Shown here: piece by piece, positions 35,488-46,832 of the stretch
Layout of the letters: each line of letters opens with the position of its first letter
How positions within the stretch are numbered: position 1 is the first letter of the stretch
Assembly: GCF_030272615.1 (NCBI RefSeq)
Contig: NC_081413.1
Span: forward strand, 145,550,476-145,614,475
Reading direction: 5' to 3'
Source of the DNA: Cryptomeria japonica
Lineage: Eukaryota > Streptophyta > Pinopsida > Cupressales > Cupressaceae
DNA length: 64,000 nucleotides
The notes under the pieces: model-generated
Told to the model about the DNA's origin: nothing
The model's input: only the letters and a program-made list of their open reading frames with translations
Database searches by the model: none
Position numbers and translations under genes: made by a program

Positions 35488-38400
35488 ATGGCATCCACCT
35501 CTGCAATTGAATATATAGAAAACCCTACTATTGTTGAAGTGATAAAAAGACCTAGGCCTATATTTCAATTAGTTCCCAAGGTAAAAAAGAAAGATGATAC
35601 CTTGGGTGCTTTTTCCCAAATTCCTAAGGGAGTTGTTTATGCTGAAGACCCCAGAATTTACATCCATTGCAACATTCAGGAATTAGGAGATGAAGAGATT
35701 GAAACCATGTTTAAAACTATGATATGTGATGAATCAGACAATGTAAAAGATGAACACAAGATCATTGAGACCCTAGGATTTACAAAGATCCTTAGCATTC
35801 CCGAATTTCCCAAGGATGTGATTAGGATAGTCTTAAGTAGGGTACATGGTGAATTTTTCTGGCTAGATGTAATCCACAAAATCACTAAGGAAGCTGTGAA
35901 AGCTGTCACAAGGTTACCAACCACTAGTAAAAGACCAAACAAAACTAAGAAGGTATCTAATGACCTAGTTACAAACCTAACTGGTACCACATTTGATAAA
36001 AGGTCCCTAGGAGTAAATGATGTAACAGACATTAATGTGAGATTTATCAGCATGATATTAGGGTATAAAGCTACTCATGCAAATAGACTTAATTCAGTTT
36101 CAATTTTATGCATTAAGAGTGCTTATGATATGGTCACTGATAATGCAAAGATTGATGTATGTGAGTGGTTAAAGGATGAATTAATTGACAACCTTGGAAA
36201 GATTAAGAAGGACAAGAAAGGAACTTTCAGGTTTGGAAATCTACTAGTATGTCTGATGCTACATATAACCAAGTAGGTTCCCAGTATAGGCTACAAAGAA
36301 CTTGGATATGATATACCGGTAGGCAAACAGTTAACCGAACTATTCAATAATATGGGAGAAGATAAGGAAAACAATATTCATGATTTCTTTCAAGCACTAA
36401 AAGTCAAAATGAAGAAAAGAATTAGGTTATCACAAAAGATTGTTGACAAATATAAGGATGAAATATGATTTGTAATCAAGAAAGATGAGATCTGGATGGA
36501 AGCAGTCATCCCCAGGACTATTTGGGTAACAGAGATGGGCTACGAAACAGATGATCATATAATTGAAACTTATGCTAAAGCACTTCTGGAAGCCCCTAGA
36601 GAACCTAAGGAAGAAATATTTGGTAGTGCAAAAACTATTGAAAGCCAAATACAATCAAAGAAAAGAGTGAAAAAGGTTGAGGCAGTTGTAAGAAAAGGTT
36701 CTAGACAAGCAAAGGCCATTAAAGAAGATGTGTTAAAGAAAACCAGTATAACAGAGGATGAGTTAGCAGTTGCACAACCTAAAATTCACCTATCACCGGT
36801 AGGTACTTCTTCGAAAAGTGACATGCTTGCAACTTTCAAGAGAGTTGTAAGGAAAAGAGATCCCTCACTGGCAACCACACCCTCACCCAGGAGGACAAGA
36901 CAAAAACAACAAGCAGTGAGATCTCTGGTAAGAAAGGCTACATCAAAGAAGAAGAAACTAACACCCAAAAAGAAGAAGAGGATAAATAAGGACTTGGCCC
37001 CTCTTGACATACTGTTGAATGAAATAATAGAGGAAGGGAAACTGAAAAATATAGAGAAAATATATGACACTCTAACAACTGATGAAAAAGAACAAGTTGA
37101 AAACAGTGTTATATTGCATATGGATATGTATAAGAAATTTTTTATGGAAGCACTTAATGAAATTCCAGATGAACTATTTAAGAGTCTGGAAGCAAGAAGA
37201 CAAGCAGTAATAGAACTGGACAAGAAAATAAAGATTGAAAAGCTACTTGATGTATATCTGGTGAATTCACCCAAAGAAATTGATGACTTAATTGCTCAAG
37301 CCAACCAGTCAGTATTTTCTACTGCACACCAGCACATTGCTTTAATGGTTGGAAGAGTTAATGAGGTGATTGCAGGGATAGAAAATACATGGGACATTTT
37401 CCTTGTAGAAAAAGAAAAACAAGAAGAATATAGGAACCCCAAACCTATAAAAGTTTATTAGAAAGAAAGAGACAAGGGTAAAGGTAAATTTGGTGGACCA
37501 CCTAGCATCAAGGTTAAAGACAACTTACCCCCACCTCCTTTGATTACTCCATCGGTAAAAAAAACAACTACAGAAGATCAACCGGTAGCTGAAAGTATGG
37601 ATGTAGAGGATGGTAATCCTAATCCTGAAGTCGTACATACTATGGATGTTGATACTCGAAAGATCAACATTGTGGTAGACAAAGATACAACTGATAAGAC
37701 TGACATGGCTAGTAAGCCTCCGGTAGCTGAGCTAACCGATAACACATAGGAGAGACATGCAGAAGACAAAGAGAAAAAGGTAGAGACTCGGACCCAGACT
37801 GAGACAATGCAACAAACAAAGAAACAAATAGATCAAAAGGCTCTGGAACAACAACAGGAACAACAACAGGAACAATTTCATAAGGAAACAGTGCCACCAA
37901 CATTTGGAGAAGTAGAAAAACCATTTCTTAAGGAAATGCAGACACAAATAGACCTACCATAGGTCAATACAAGCTTGGTTACTTCCACTGACGGTATTCA
38001 GAATGTTGGTTCATCATCAGGCTACAAATCAACTAATGTGATTGAGGTACTATTAAACTCAATTAAAAAGATATCAAATTGCAACTCACAAGCTTATAAG
38101 GCAATTGATGACACCATACCAATTTTGAAGGTAATTGCTCCTAATTGTAATATAGACAATAAATATTCTTTAGGGCAACTTGATACCTTGTGTAAATATA
38201 TCACATAAAACATTGAGAAAATAAAGGAAGAGACATTGAAAGATAAAGTAGAAATTGAAAAGCAGAAATTCTTTGATGAGAAAATAAAGAAGTGTAACAA
38301 AGATTTTGACACACTTCTACCGGAATTGTGTAATTTATTAAAAGAGTACAAAACTCTATACAAAGACACCTGTAAGACAAACCTTTTGACTGTAGATATA

Positions 38401-38779
38401 GACAAGAAGATGAGCAAGGTACAGGATGAGATCAATAAACTTGCAGATAATTTTTTTAACTCACCTGATACACTATCAGTTTTTGAGCAGAAGATAACAA
38501 ATTTTGAAGAAGATTTACTTAAATTGGAAAGAGAAAGAAAGAATAGTGAATAAGGCAAAGCATCTAAGATTAAAACTGAGTCCAAGATTAGACTATCTAG
38601 CATCACTATGGAAGGAAGTATCTAAGGCACTAATTCAGGGACAGAAAACACTGGCAGAACACTTGCAGCATCTCACTGGTATAGTTAAGAGAACAAAGAT
38701 AGCAATAAGAGATAGCAAAAAGTTTATGGAGAGTATAAAATTGATTTTGGTGGATCTATTTCAAATTGTAACTACCTAA
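35488..38779 (+). pseudogene. G2 ORF2: about 1,100-codon protein of unknown function
   Basis: Starts MASTSAIEY at 35488. One frame runs to 38553, and the homologous end appears in the next frame up to 38779, so there is one frameshift near 38560-38600. Stops lie at 36274-36276, 36466-36468, 37459-37461, 37747-37749, 37960-37962, 38206-38208 and 38551-38553. Visible parts: a globular N-terminal third with LSRVHG and FRFGNLLV (shared with G1), a basic nuclear-localisation-like stretch at about residues 465-500 (TSKKKKLTPKKKK), helical segments, a Gln-rich run near 37850, and a coiled C-terminal part. No enzyme motif, signal peptide or membrane helix is seen. I cannot name the family. Confidence 0.82.
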
Positions 38780-38998
38780 TTACAAGGTTGAAATGACAAA
38801 CTCTACTGACATCTTGACAACCTTTGTCATTGATGCCAAAGGGGTGGGATGAGAAAATTCAACATCACAGGAATCACATGCTCAGGGGGAGCACACACAT
38901 TTTTGGTAACATTTTTGGACTTCACATTTTTTGGATAATTTTTGGATACACTTTTGAAATTTCTCATGAGTGTTGCCATCAATGCCAAAGGGGGAGAT
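38780..38998 (+). other. G2 3' untranslated region with polypurine tracts
   Basis: AAAGGGGTGGGA near 38838, CAGGGGGAGCA near 38882 and AAAGGGGGAGA near 38988, the last abutting the 3' LTR. This is the same arrangement as in Copia-E. Confidence 0.82.
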
Positions 38999-39026
38999 TG
39001 TTGGCATATGCACACTCCAATGAGAC
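38999..39026 (+). repeat. 3' LTR of G2, first 28 bases
   Basis: TGTTGGCATATGCACACTCC and onward match the 5' LTR start at 33142 with one change. The piece ends at GAGAC (39022-39026), duplicated at 51242-51246 on the other side of Gypsy-1. Confidence 0.92.
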
Positions 39027-41654
39027 TATTGGGAGTATTTAAAACTGAGTCAAGTTTATAGGCCCATTTCAAAACTTTTCCCTGCATTTCCAAATGATTA
39101 AAATAAGTCAGTTTGAATGGCCTAGTTAGCAAGGGGGGTAAAATGGAGCCAGTTGATTTTCAAAGGGTAAGGCTCGGGATTCAGGTCCCACACCTTTCAT
39201 TTGGCCTATTCAGTGATGTGCAACTTTCAGAATTCAATTTGGATAAGTTTATGAGGTACCCATTTTGAGGGGTGAGCTGGAAGTGCATTTTAGGCACAAA
39301 TGCAAATTTTATTGAGTAGCCTTCTTTGAGCGATTACATCTTTTGCCTTGTTGATCATCATGGAGAAGTTCAAAATGGATTCAATTATATGCATAGAAGT
39401 GAGTTACCCTGCAAAATTTCAAGTCTTGATGAATCCATTTTCTCAATCTTCAAAGCCGAATCCGTTTGCAATTTGTGTGTTTTGGCAAGTCCCTGTTTCG
39501 ACAGCTAGTCAAAGCCCTGTTTCGCATAAGTGTAAAAGTTGCCTCAGTAAGCATCATGTCAGAATGTTTGTTCCAAGCTAATGTTGGTATAAATGATGAG
39601 CTATGTTTCAAATTTCAAGCCTCTACTAATCCGTTTGATCAGTTTTCAAAAGAGCTCATTTTGCCATCAAATTCAGTTATCCGTACTTTCAGTGATATAT
39701 CAGTTAATGTAGCCATTTTTGTGAGCACGCTGTTTGCATCTTGTCAGTTTTTTGGTCGAACTGAGATTTCCAAGTTTTAATATGTACTTTAAGGTACCTA
39801 TGTTCGGAATTTGAGGACCCATGAAGGTCGTTTGATATTTTTGAGAAAGGCATCATGTGTTGCCAGGACATTGACTTCATCAGGTGCGCAGTGTCGACAA
39901 AGCCAGTTGGGCATTTTGGAAAATTAATATCTCTTCGCTCAGGACTCATCTTGAGAAACCATTTTGTAGAAGTCATCCTTGTATATCAGAGTACACGCCT
40001 GTCAGATGGCGAGCTCCAAAAAGGTGTTTTGACAAGTTTGAAAATTACGTCTTCGTGATTAAATGCGAAAATGTGGTGCAATCGTCTGAAGGTTGCAAAA
40101 TTCAGTCCGATGATCCGAAAATGATGCCAATCATTTCCAGAGGTATGTTTGAGGTTCATGAAGCATTCCAGGGGTAAGTTGCATGAAAACGAAATTTATT
40201 TTAGTTGGACCCACTTTGGGGCCCGACCTGGCTCATGCTTATGGATTATTTTTTTGTGGCGAACTGTTCTTGTTTCATGGCAATGCATTCTCCCATGCCT
40301 TGGTCTTCACATCACCAACATCATTATTCAAATGCTTCGAATTCTTTCAGCAAATGTAATGGCATGCAATCTCCTAGGGACAGATATATACAAGTATGCA
40401 AAATCTCTATCAGAGAGGTTTGAAGGAAATTAGAGAAACGTTTCAGAACCAAAGCTTATTGAAGCACAGTGCAAGTGCAAGCATGAAATACTCTCCTATA
40501 TTATGGATCAAATTTGAGTGTGCTAGATTGAGGAGAGTATTTATATGAAGATTTCCATTAAAATGCACATTGGTAGGTGTACTTCAAACTCCACGTTTTC
40601 TGCAGTTGCATCCTCCAAAAATGAAATTCCTAACCCCTCTACGTGGCTATTTGGGGGTCTTATTAAACATTAAGCATTGCTTCAACATTGCTCTCCCACG
40701 TGATGGCTGGTAGAGGCCGAAATTTTAAACTTCAAGCAAATGCATGTGAAGCGATGAGGTTAAGAGAAGCAGTAAATGTTTCAATTAAATGTAATGAGCT
40801 ATTTTGGTTTCAAATCGCCCCCCTCACATGGTCTTAGCAGCTGCCAAAACCTTCAAACTCAATGTGTAGGAGAATTCGCCCATTTTCCCCTGTGCGTGAC
40901 ATGGAGCTGAATATGTGGAATCCAACGTGGTTGTGGTGTGAGCTGTGTGGCTGTTTAGAAGCTACATTAAAAAATCATAAGTAAATGCAATTGGCTGCTA
41001 AAAGCCATAAACCTCCCTTCATGTGGCATGGTGGTAAGATTAGTGTGCAGAGACATTCTTACTAGCCAAAGACCTCCCTATGCGTGGTGCGTTTGAGAGT
41101 ATAGAGCATGTTAATGTGGAAAGGGAGTTTGAAGAAGGCATGGAGATTGTGGAAGTCAACAGCAACAAATTCCAAGGAGGCTGCATTGGAGTTTTCTAAT
41201 GGATGCAAACTAGTACTCCCTCCTCCCCCACGTTGCTTTCCCTTGCGTTGTAAATAGCAGCATAATGTTTTTTCCTAGCAAATGCAATATGGCAGGTGTA
41301 ATGCCATCTTCTACGTGGTATGATGAAAAGGTTTTTTTTTTAAAACTGCAGTAAATGGTTTCTAATCCTCCTGTGTGGCAAGTGGAATGGGCATCAAACT
41401 TCAAACTCCACGATTCAGCAGTTAACCTCCTCTCTCACATGCTCTCCTCCCAGTAGTTCACCTGGTGAGTAAAGAGACAAATAGAAACTTTCAAGCAAAT
41501 GTATATGGCATAGAAGGAGGAGTAGAGATTTGTTAATCTTCTAAGCAATGTAAGTTTCAAAAAAATCACCATTAAAACTCAGGGAGAAAGGTCCAAAATG
41601 CAGCTATAGGCAAATAACTTTATCCCACATGCACTGGGAAGTGGTATTTTTTGG

Positions 41655-41663
41655 TATTTATAA
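41655..41663 (+). promoter_or_regulatory. TATA box of the Gypsy-1 5' LTR
   Basis: TATTTATAA, conserved at 49462-49470 in the 3' LTR. No transcript data. Confidence 0.5.
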
Positions 41664-41885
41664 CCAAAAACAAACCCATCTATAATGTCTAAGCCATAAT
41701 GGCTTTTGACGGATGGTGCCTATGGGCACCCAAGGTGGGCCCACGTGTGAGCACGGATCCCGAGGTGATGGAGGAGGTGACTGAGTGGCAACCAGGTGGA
41801 CCCCACGTAGGCACACTTCCCGAGGCAGACAAGTGAAATTTTGCAGAGGAAGGTCGGCTTAACGAGTGAGCAAGTTCGAGATGGA

Positions 41886-42050
41886 TCAACGGTGCGCACG
41901 GTTTCGCGAAGACAATATGCACGGAAGTTAAGCCCTGCGAAGTTGCGAAAAGGGTAAATGTCGAGCATGTTAGATGGAGATAGACGGCCCACGCGGTTTC
42001 GCAGATTGAAAATGCACGAATGTTAGACCTTGTGAAGTTGCGAAAGCCAG
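41886..42050 (+). repeat. Two TTTCGC/GCGAAA inverted-repeat units in the Gypsy-1 5' LTR
   Basis: Unit 1 has TTTCGC at 41902-41907 and GCGAAA at 41945-41950. Unit 2 has TTTCGC at 41997-42002 and GCGAAA at 42040-42045. Each holds the same internal words (ATGCACG, GTTAG). The pair is repeated in the 3' LTR near 49700-49855. Gypsy-2 has similar arms in its LTR. Confidence 0.7.
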
Positions 42051-43442
42051 GTGGCGCACAGGTGGCGGGTACAATCACCGGTCTAGCAGGCGGGTCTCGG
42101 TGAGGTGGCGATGACATGGCACTGAGGTGGTGTACACGCAGCGGCCAAGTGGCAGTGAGAAAGCAGATGACATGGTGGTGATGAAGTGTCATCCTAGGTG
42201 GCATCCGGTCAACCCCATCGACCAATTGGATGCCACCATGTGGCAAGGCATCAGAGCACATTCAGAGCAAAAAATCAAATTTAAAATTGTAAATGATATA
42301 GTTTCAATTATATCAAATAATTCAAACAATTAAATGATTGTGCACATTGGGGAATTATTTCACCCAGCGTCTCAATTTTGGCCAAAATATAAAGTGTTAT
42401 ATATCGTCGGAAAGCTCCCAGAGTGAGGAATCCGACTATGAGGTTAAATTTGACAAATGTAGGATATTTTGGAAGAAGTTTCCACGGGACCGAAATTCAA
42501 TTAGAGAGGAGACACTTGGCAATTCAGTTGCAGATTTGATTTGGTTCCCTCTCCTTCTTATTCTGAATTCTTCTCAGTTGTAATGGTTCCAGAATTCTAC
42601 GAGAATGGCTCCAGTTTTCATGGCTTTCAATTTTGAGTTTTCTTGAAGATTGTACAGGGTAGGGCTTTTCCTTCAGTAATGGAGTTCAATTCTTGCTATA
42701 GGTGTTCTTAGTTGCAGGTTCTTGTGTATGTAAGGCATACATAAATTCACACAGGATTGTCTCTAGATTTGTATTTCCATTTTATCAAATCAGATCCTCA
42801 AGGAGGATGAAATTTGTTATCTCAAGGAGATAGTTATGATTGTTTGCAGGGATTCTTCAAGGAAGGATTTAAATTCTGTAATAAATTATAGAAAATGGAA
42901 TATAGTTTCAAGATCTGATGATTTTGTGAATGATCTTAGTAATGCATTTATGCAAGGCATTAATACATGAATATTTAATAATGAAGATGGATTTGCAATT
43001 GGAGCTTTCATTTATAGTTTGATGTATGACTCTGTTGCCCTTGGATAAGGCACTGATCTTGCAATTAAAGGGGTTCTCAAACCAATTTAAAATCCAATCA
43101 GAATACCTTTAGTTTATGTTATGTTTTGAAATGTTTCATCTATCTCATGCTCAAGCATAGTTGAGTTTTATGTGTAGATCTAGCCCATCTGCAATAAACT
43201 ACTTGTTTTGGAGCCTTAGTGAGATTTATCTGTTTATGTTGATGTTGTCATAGATGTGTAATATGTTTAATTCTAAGCATCAAAGGTATACCCGCCTAGG
43301 TTTTGCAGAGCCTGAAGAGTAGAAGGATTCATATCCTTGTCATGTTGTCCAAGCCCTAAGGTGTTTCATTGATTGAGATTTGGTTATCTCATAGATAGAT
43401 TTGCAAGTATACTTGGGTTATCACTTTTGGTGAACAACAAAA

Positions 43443-43459
43443 ATGGCGACTCTGCTGGG
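43443..43459 (+). other. Primer binding site of Gypsy-1
   Basis: ATGGCGACTCTGCTGGG, three bases after the LTR. From memory, Tat/Ogre-lineage Gypsy elements use a tRNA-Arg site of this kind. Copies of its core recur at 43688 (TGGCGACTCTG) and 43822 (TGGTGACTCT). Confidence 0.75.
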
Positions 43460-44185
43460 GAAATGAGAATGGAAATTGCCAAAATTCATGCAGTTAGTCT
43501 GTCCATTGTGTATGCACAGAGTGTAAAAGTGAATTTATGAGTTAGAAAATGCTCCTTGTTCTGGATCTGTAGAATGATATGTGTATCATGTCATAGTTTA
43601 TAAAGGAGTAATAGTAAATTGTATTTGTTCAAAGTTGTAAGAAGCTCTTGTAGCTGTGTGTGAATTTTTCCCCAATTCCTTATTGGGTGGCGACTCTGTG
43701 GTTCATACCAGTATTAAGCAACCTGGAAGAGTGTTGATTGCAGCAAGATAGAAGGAGTAACAAAGAATTGAATAAGTTTTTAGTGGCGTTCTGCTATTCA
43801 AAATATCCTCTATGCAAGAGGTGGTGACTCTAATGTAAAAGACAGTACTAAAGTGTGAAGTAAATCTCCAGATCTACAAGTCTTACAACTGCAAATCTCT
43901 AGGTATTTTTAGAGGATTTAAATGCAAGACATCTCTTCTGAAATTTTGAATGTATACTATAGTTTTCCCCATTTAGTGAACAACACTAGTTTAGAGGGAA
44001 AGAGAGAATCTCAAAATTGATTTGCATGTCTATGCTGCTAAAATATTCAGTGTATGTTATCTTCCATAGTATGCAAATGTGGAAGAACTTTATGTAAAGC
44101 AATGTTAAGGAATAGAGTTGAATAAGGATATGTGCTTGAGGTTTTTTATTCCAGATTGTATAATCATTTGTGGAAGTAGGAAAAA
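43460..44185 (+). other. Gypsy-1 leader between primer site and gag
   Basis: 725 non-coding bases. Apart from the two repeated primer-like motifs, nothing is recognisable. It presumably holds the packaging signal. Confidence 0.6.
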
Positions 44186-46264
44186 ATGAGCAGGGAAGTT
44201 TTTCAGCGTTGTGTATTTCCACATAGAGCCATGCCTAGTAAACCAAAACAACCATGTAATAGGAAAAGTTTTAGTATAAAGCACTATGCTACTCTAAACT
44301 TTGAATGTATTCTAGGTTACCCAAATCCCATACCCACAAAAATCAGAAAGTATTTGCCCAGATTCAGTGGGAAGAAATTAGAATTAGCATGTCAAGACGT
44401 GAAAAGACTTTCAGATTTGATAGGAGAATTCGAAATTTGCCAAGAAGATGTATGCATGAAATTGTTTGTTCAGTCATTGAAAGAAGATGCAAGAGATTGG
44501 TTTTCTTTTTTGCCAGTGAATTCTATTACCTTATGAGAAGAATTGATTTTAGATTTCATGGATCAATTCAATGAGAAGGTGAGTGACTATGACTTGTTGA
44601 AAGAATTCACTTATATACAAATCAGGGAAGATGAATTGGTACCCACATTTAACATCAGATTTTCACAAGCATTGACTAAAATTTCCAGAAAGTATAAGTT
44701 TGATAATATGGTATGTCTGGATATTTATATGAGTTCTTTTGGTAAGAAGAAGGGTTTCCTATTGAGAAACAAAGAATCTAAGACTTTGTATGAAGCTTTT
44801 AACACAGCTAGAGACATTGAAAACAATTTGAAATTTGGGATAGCCAAGAGATCTGTGTCTACTGTAGTTCCTTATCAAAATGCCTTCGATAGTGAAATAC
44901 CATGTGAAACTCAACCAATCATTCCTTGTCCAGGTGCATCAAGCTCTGCAGTTCCGAATGGTTTTGTTGATACATGTGTTTCAGATTTGAATGAGAGTCA
45001 AAATCCTCTACTGTTAATGCTGATATCCTCTCACAGTGATGATGGAATGATTAGTGTGCAATGCTGTGATAATGCTGATACGGAGACTGATATATACAAG
45101 GGATATGTACCATTTGATTTGTATGCCGGTTATGTTGACTATGTGACTGCAAATTATCAAGTTAATCATGCATCTCCTAAGGTTAGCAATAATGAAAATT
45201 ATGGTAATGATGACCATCTATCTTTAAATGTTGCTGATGTATTTGATGTTCAAATACCAAATACTGAAGGATCACCAAATATTGTTGATTATGTAAGTGA
45301 AGTTGTGCAATATGATGAAAATCAGATTTTGGTTAAGTCTGATAAATCTGAAAATGAAAATGTGAATGATGTTGATGATGTGTTCAGTGAAAGTATACCC
45401 AGTGATGAATGTGTTTCAGAATGGAGTGGTGTTTCTCATTATGAGGACAATGAGTTCTATTCCCAACACCTTGAAGGTATGCAAATGAACAATGAAGATC
45501 AATTTCAGAATGAGAACGATCTTGGCACAAGTGTTTCACTTTCTTTTGGTCAGCAAATGAATGCCAGTTATGCAGCTGAAAGTGGTTATGAGAATTCTTA
45601 TTATTCATCTTGTGAAGATGATATAATCGAAGACCAAGTTATGTACCTTAGTTATGAATCTGAAAACGAAAGTGTTTTCGAAGATAAGAATGTATGTGAC
45701 AGTGCTAACAATGTTCTATTTTCAGATTTAAATGAACCCACACTTGAATGCTTTCAGAATTTCAAGTACCATGATGAGAATGTGAATGTTGATAATAAGC
45801 TTGAACCGGATTTGGAGTCCTTTGCTTTTGATACAAATATCCATGGTGCTGATTTCATTGATGAAAAAAATGAAGTTTCCCCTTGTGCGGAACAAATTTG
45901 TAATGCTGATAAAGTTCCGAACAGCAGTAACATGGGTTGTAAGAATTTACTTCGTGATGAAGACAAGAGGCATGGGTTATGTGATGACTTTTTCAGACCA
46001 CAAATGGAAGTGTTTCAGGTGGATGTAAGTCTGGATGAAGAAGGTTTAGCTGAGGATTTGCTTCAGCCAGAGGTGTGCATTCTTTTCCATGAATGGGATA
46101 TTGAGAATGCGGAAGTTTTGAGTTTGATAAACAAGGAGAGTATAGAGTGTGATCAGCATAGGGAAGTATCACATCTAAACCAAAATGTTTATGTTCCTTA
46201 TTTGCATCAGTTGGTTAGTAGTGTCCCTCATTCTATTGATTTAAATGATAATGAGACGTGCTGA
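44186..46264 (+). pseudogene. Gypsy-1 gag with long acidic tail, one stop
   Basis: 692 codons in one frame, broken only by TGA at 44534-44536, where Gypsy-2 gag has Trp in SWEEF, so TGG became TGA. The retrotransposon gag core runs from about 44310 to 44860 (YPNPIPTKIRKYL, MKLFVQSLKEDARDWF, TFNIRFSQAL), clearly homologous to the Gypsy-2 gag (MKLFVQSLVDDARDWY). From about 44880 to 46264 is an Asp/Glu/Asn/Ser-rich tail of over 450 residues with no zinc knuckle and no enzyme motif. The start at 44186 is the first ATG of the frame. The protein could form or join a Gypsy-2-type particle. Confidence 0.88.
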
Positions 46265-46442
46265 TAGGAATTGCAATATTGAAAATGAATGTTTTATTTT
46301 TAAAGTTCAGCATGATGATGTCCTTGCAAATGGTAGAATTGATTGGGATAGTGAAGTGTATTGCAGCTTGTGGGAAAACCTCTATGGTGAATTGTCTCAT
46401 GTTTTTACTTGTGTTGAAGTAGTGTGTGATTATAAAGTTTAG
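46245..46442 (+). pseudogene. Continuation of the Gypsy-1 gag tail in another frame
   Basis: After the gag stop another frame continues in the same acidic style (DDVLANGRIDWDSEVYC...CVEVVCDYKV), so a frameshift near 46245 probably ended a longer tail. No domain recognised. Confidence 0.45.
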
Positions 46443-46832
46443 AATCAAACAAGAGGTAAACACACTAGCTATTGCAGTGATGAGACAAAAGAGGTTGATT
46501 ATAAGAATTATGCTCAGCTGTTATTGAAAAGTGCCTTTGTTTGGATCATGGTATCAAGTGATGAGAATCAGATTTTTGACAGAGGTAAATGCTAAGATTG
46601 ATTGAGCAGTTTATGATTCAGTTTTAAGCATGTTTGTATATTTTGTGCAGTCGCTTTGCTTTAGTTGTGTGGTTTTCAATAAGGTGCCCTGTTGTTTGGG
46701 TATAATAAGGAAGCCCTGTTTTTTGAAATGAAATGAGAAGAGAAGAATGATCTGTTTTTGGGTGGTTTGCTTAACCATTGATTATATGTTCTTGTGTTGA
46801 TCTCGCAATCAAACATCCTTAGTCAGAGCCAC
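46443..46832 (+). other. Gypsy-1 region before the 3' LTR
   Basis: Non-coding. The last 42 bases (CTTGTGTTGATCTCGCAATC and onward) match the sequence before the Gypsy-2 3' LTR at 63523-63565. No purine-rich tract is present at this boundary, which is unusual for an LTR element. Confidence 0.65.

Larger units (their letters stand above)
39027..43439 (+). repeat. 5' LTR of Gypsy-1
   Basis: Starts TATTGGGAG (3' LTR: TGTTGGGAG, so TG became TA) and ends GTGAACAACA. A TATA box (TATTTATAA, 41655-41663) puts U3 at about 2.65 kb and leaves about 1.75 kb of R and U5. Two GC-rich units with TTTCGC...GCGAAA arms lie at 41886-42050. The plus strand of R/U5 holds no long ORF, unlike Gypsy-2. Confidence 0.93.

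Noticed and set aside
35488-38779. G2 ORF2 as an env-like protein of a Sirevirus
   Set aside because: No signal peptide or membrane helix, it contains a basic nuclear-localisation-like stretch, and there is no pol upstream of it.
41689-42261. 190-codon minus-strand ORF in the Gypsy-1 5' LTR
   Set aside because: In the 3' LTR the same region is broken into shorter frames (49496-49771, 49796-50011). The composition follows the GC-rich U3 repeats, and no motif is seen.
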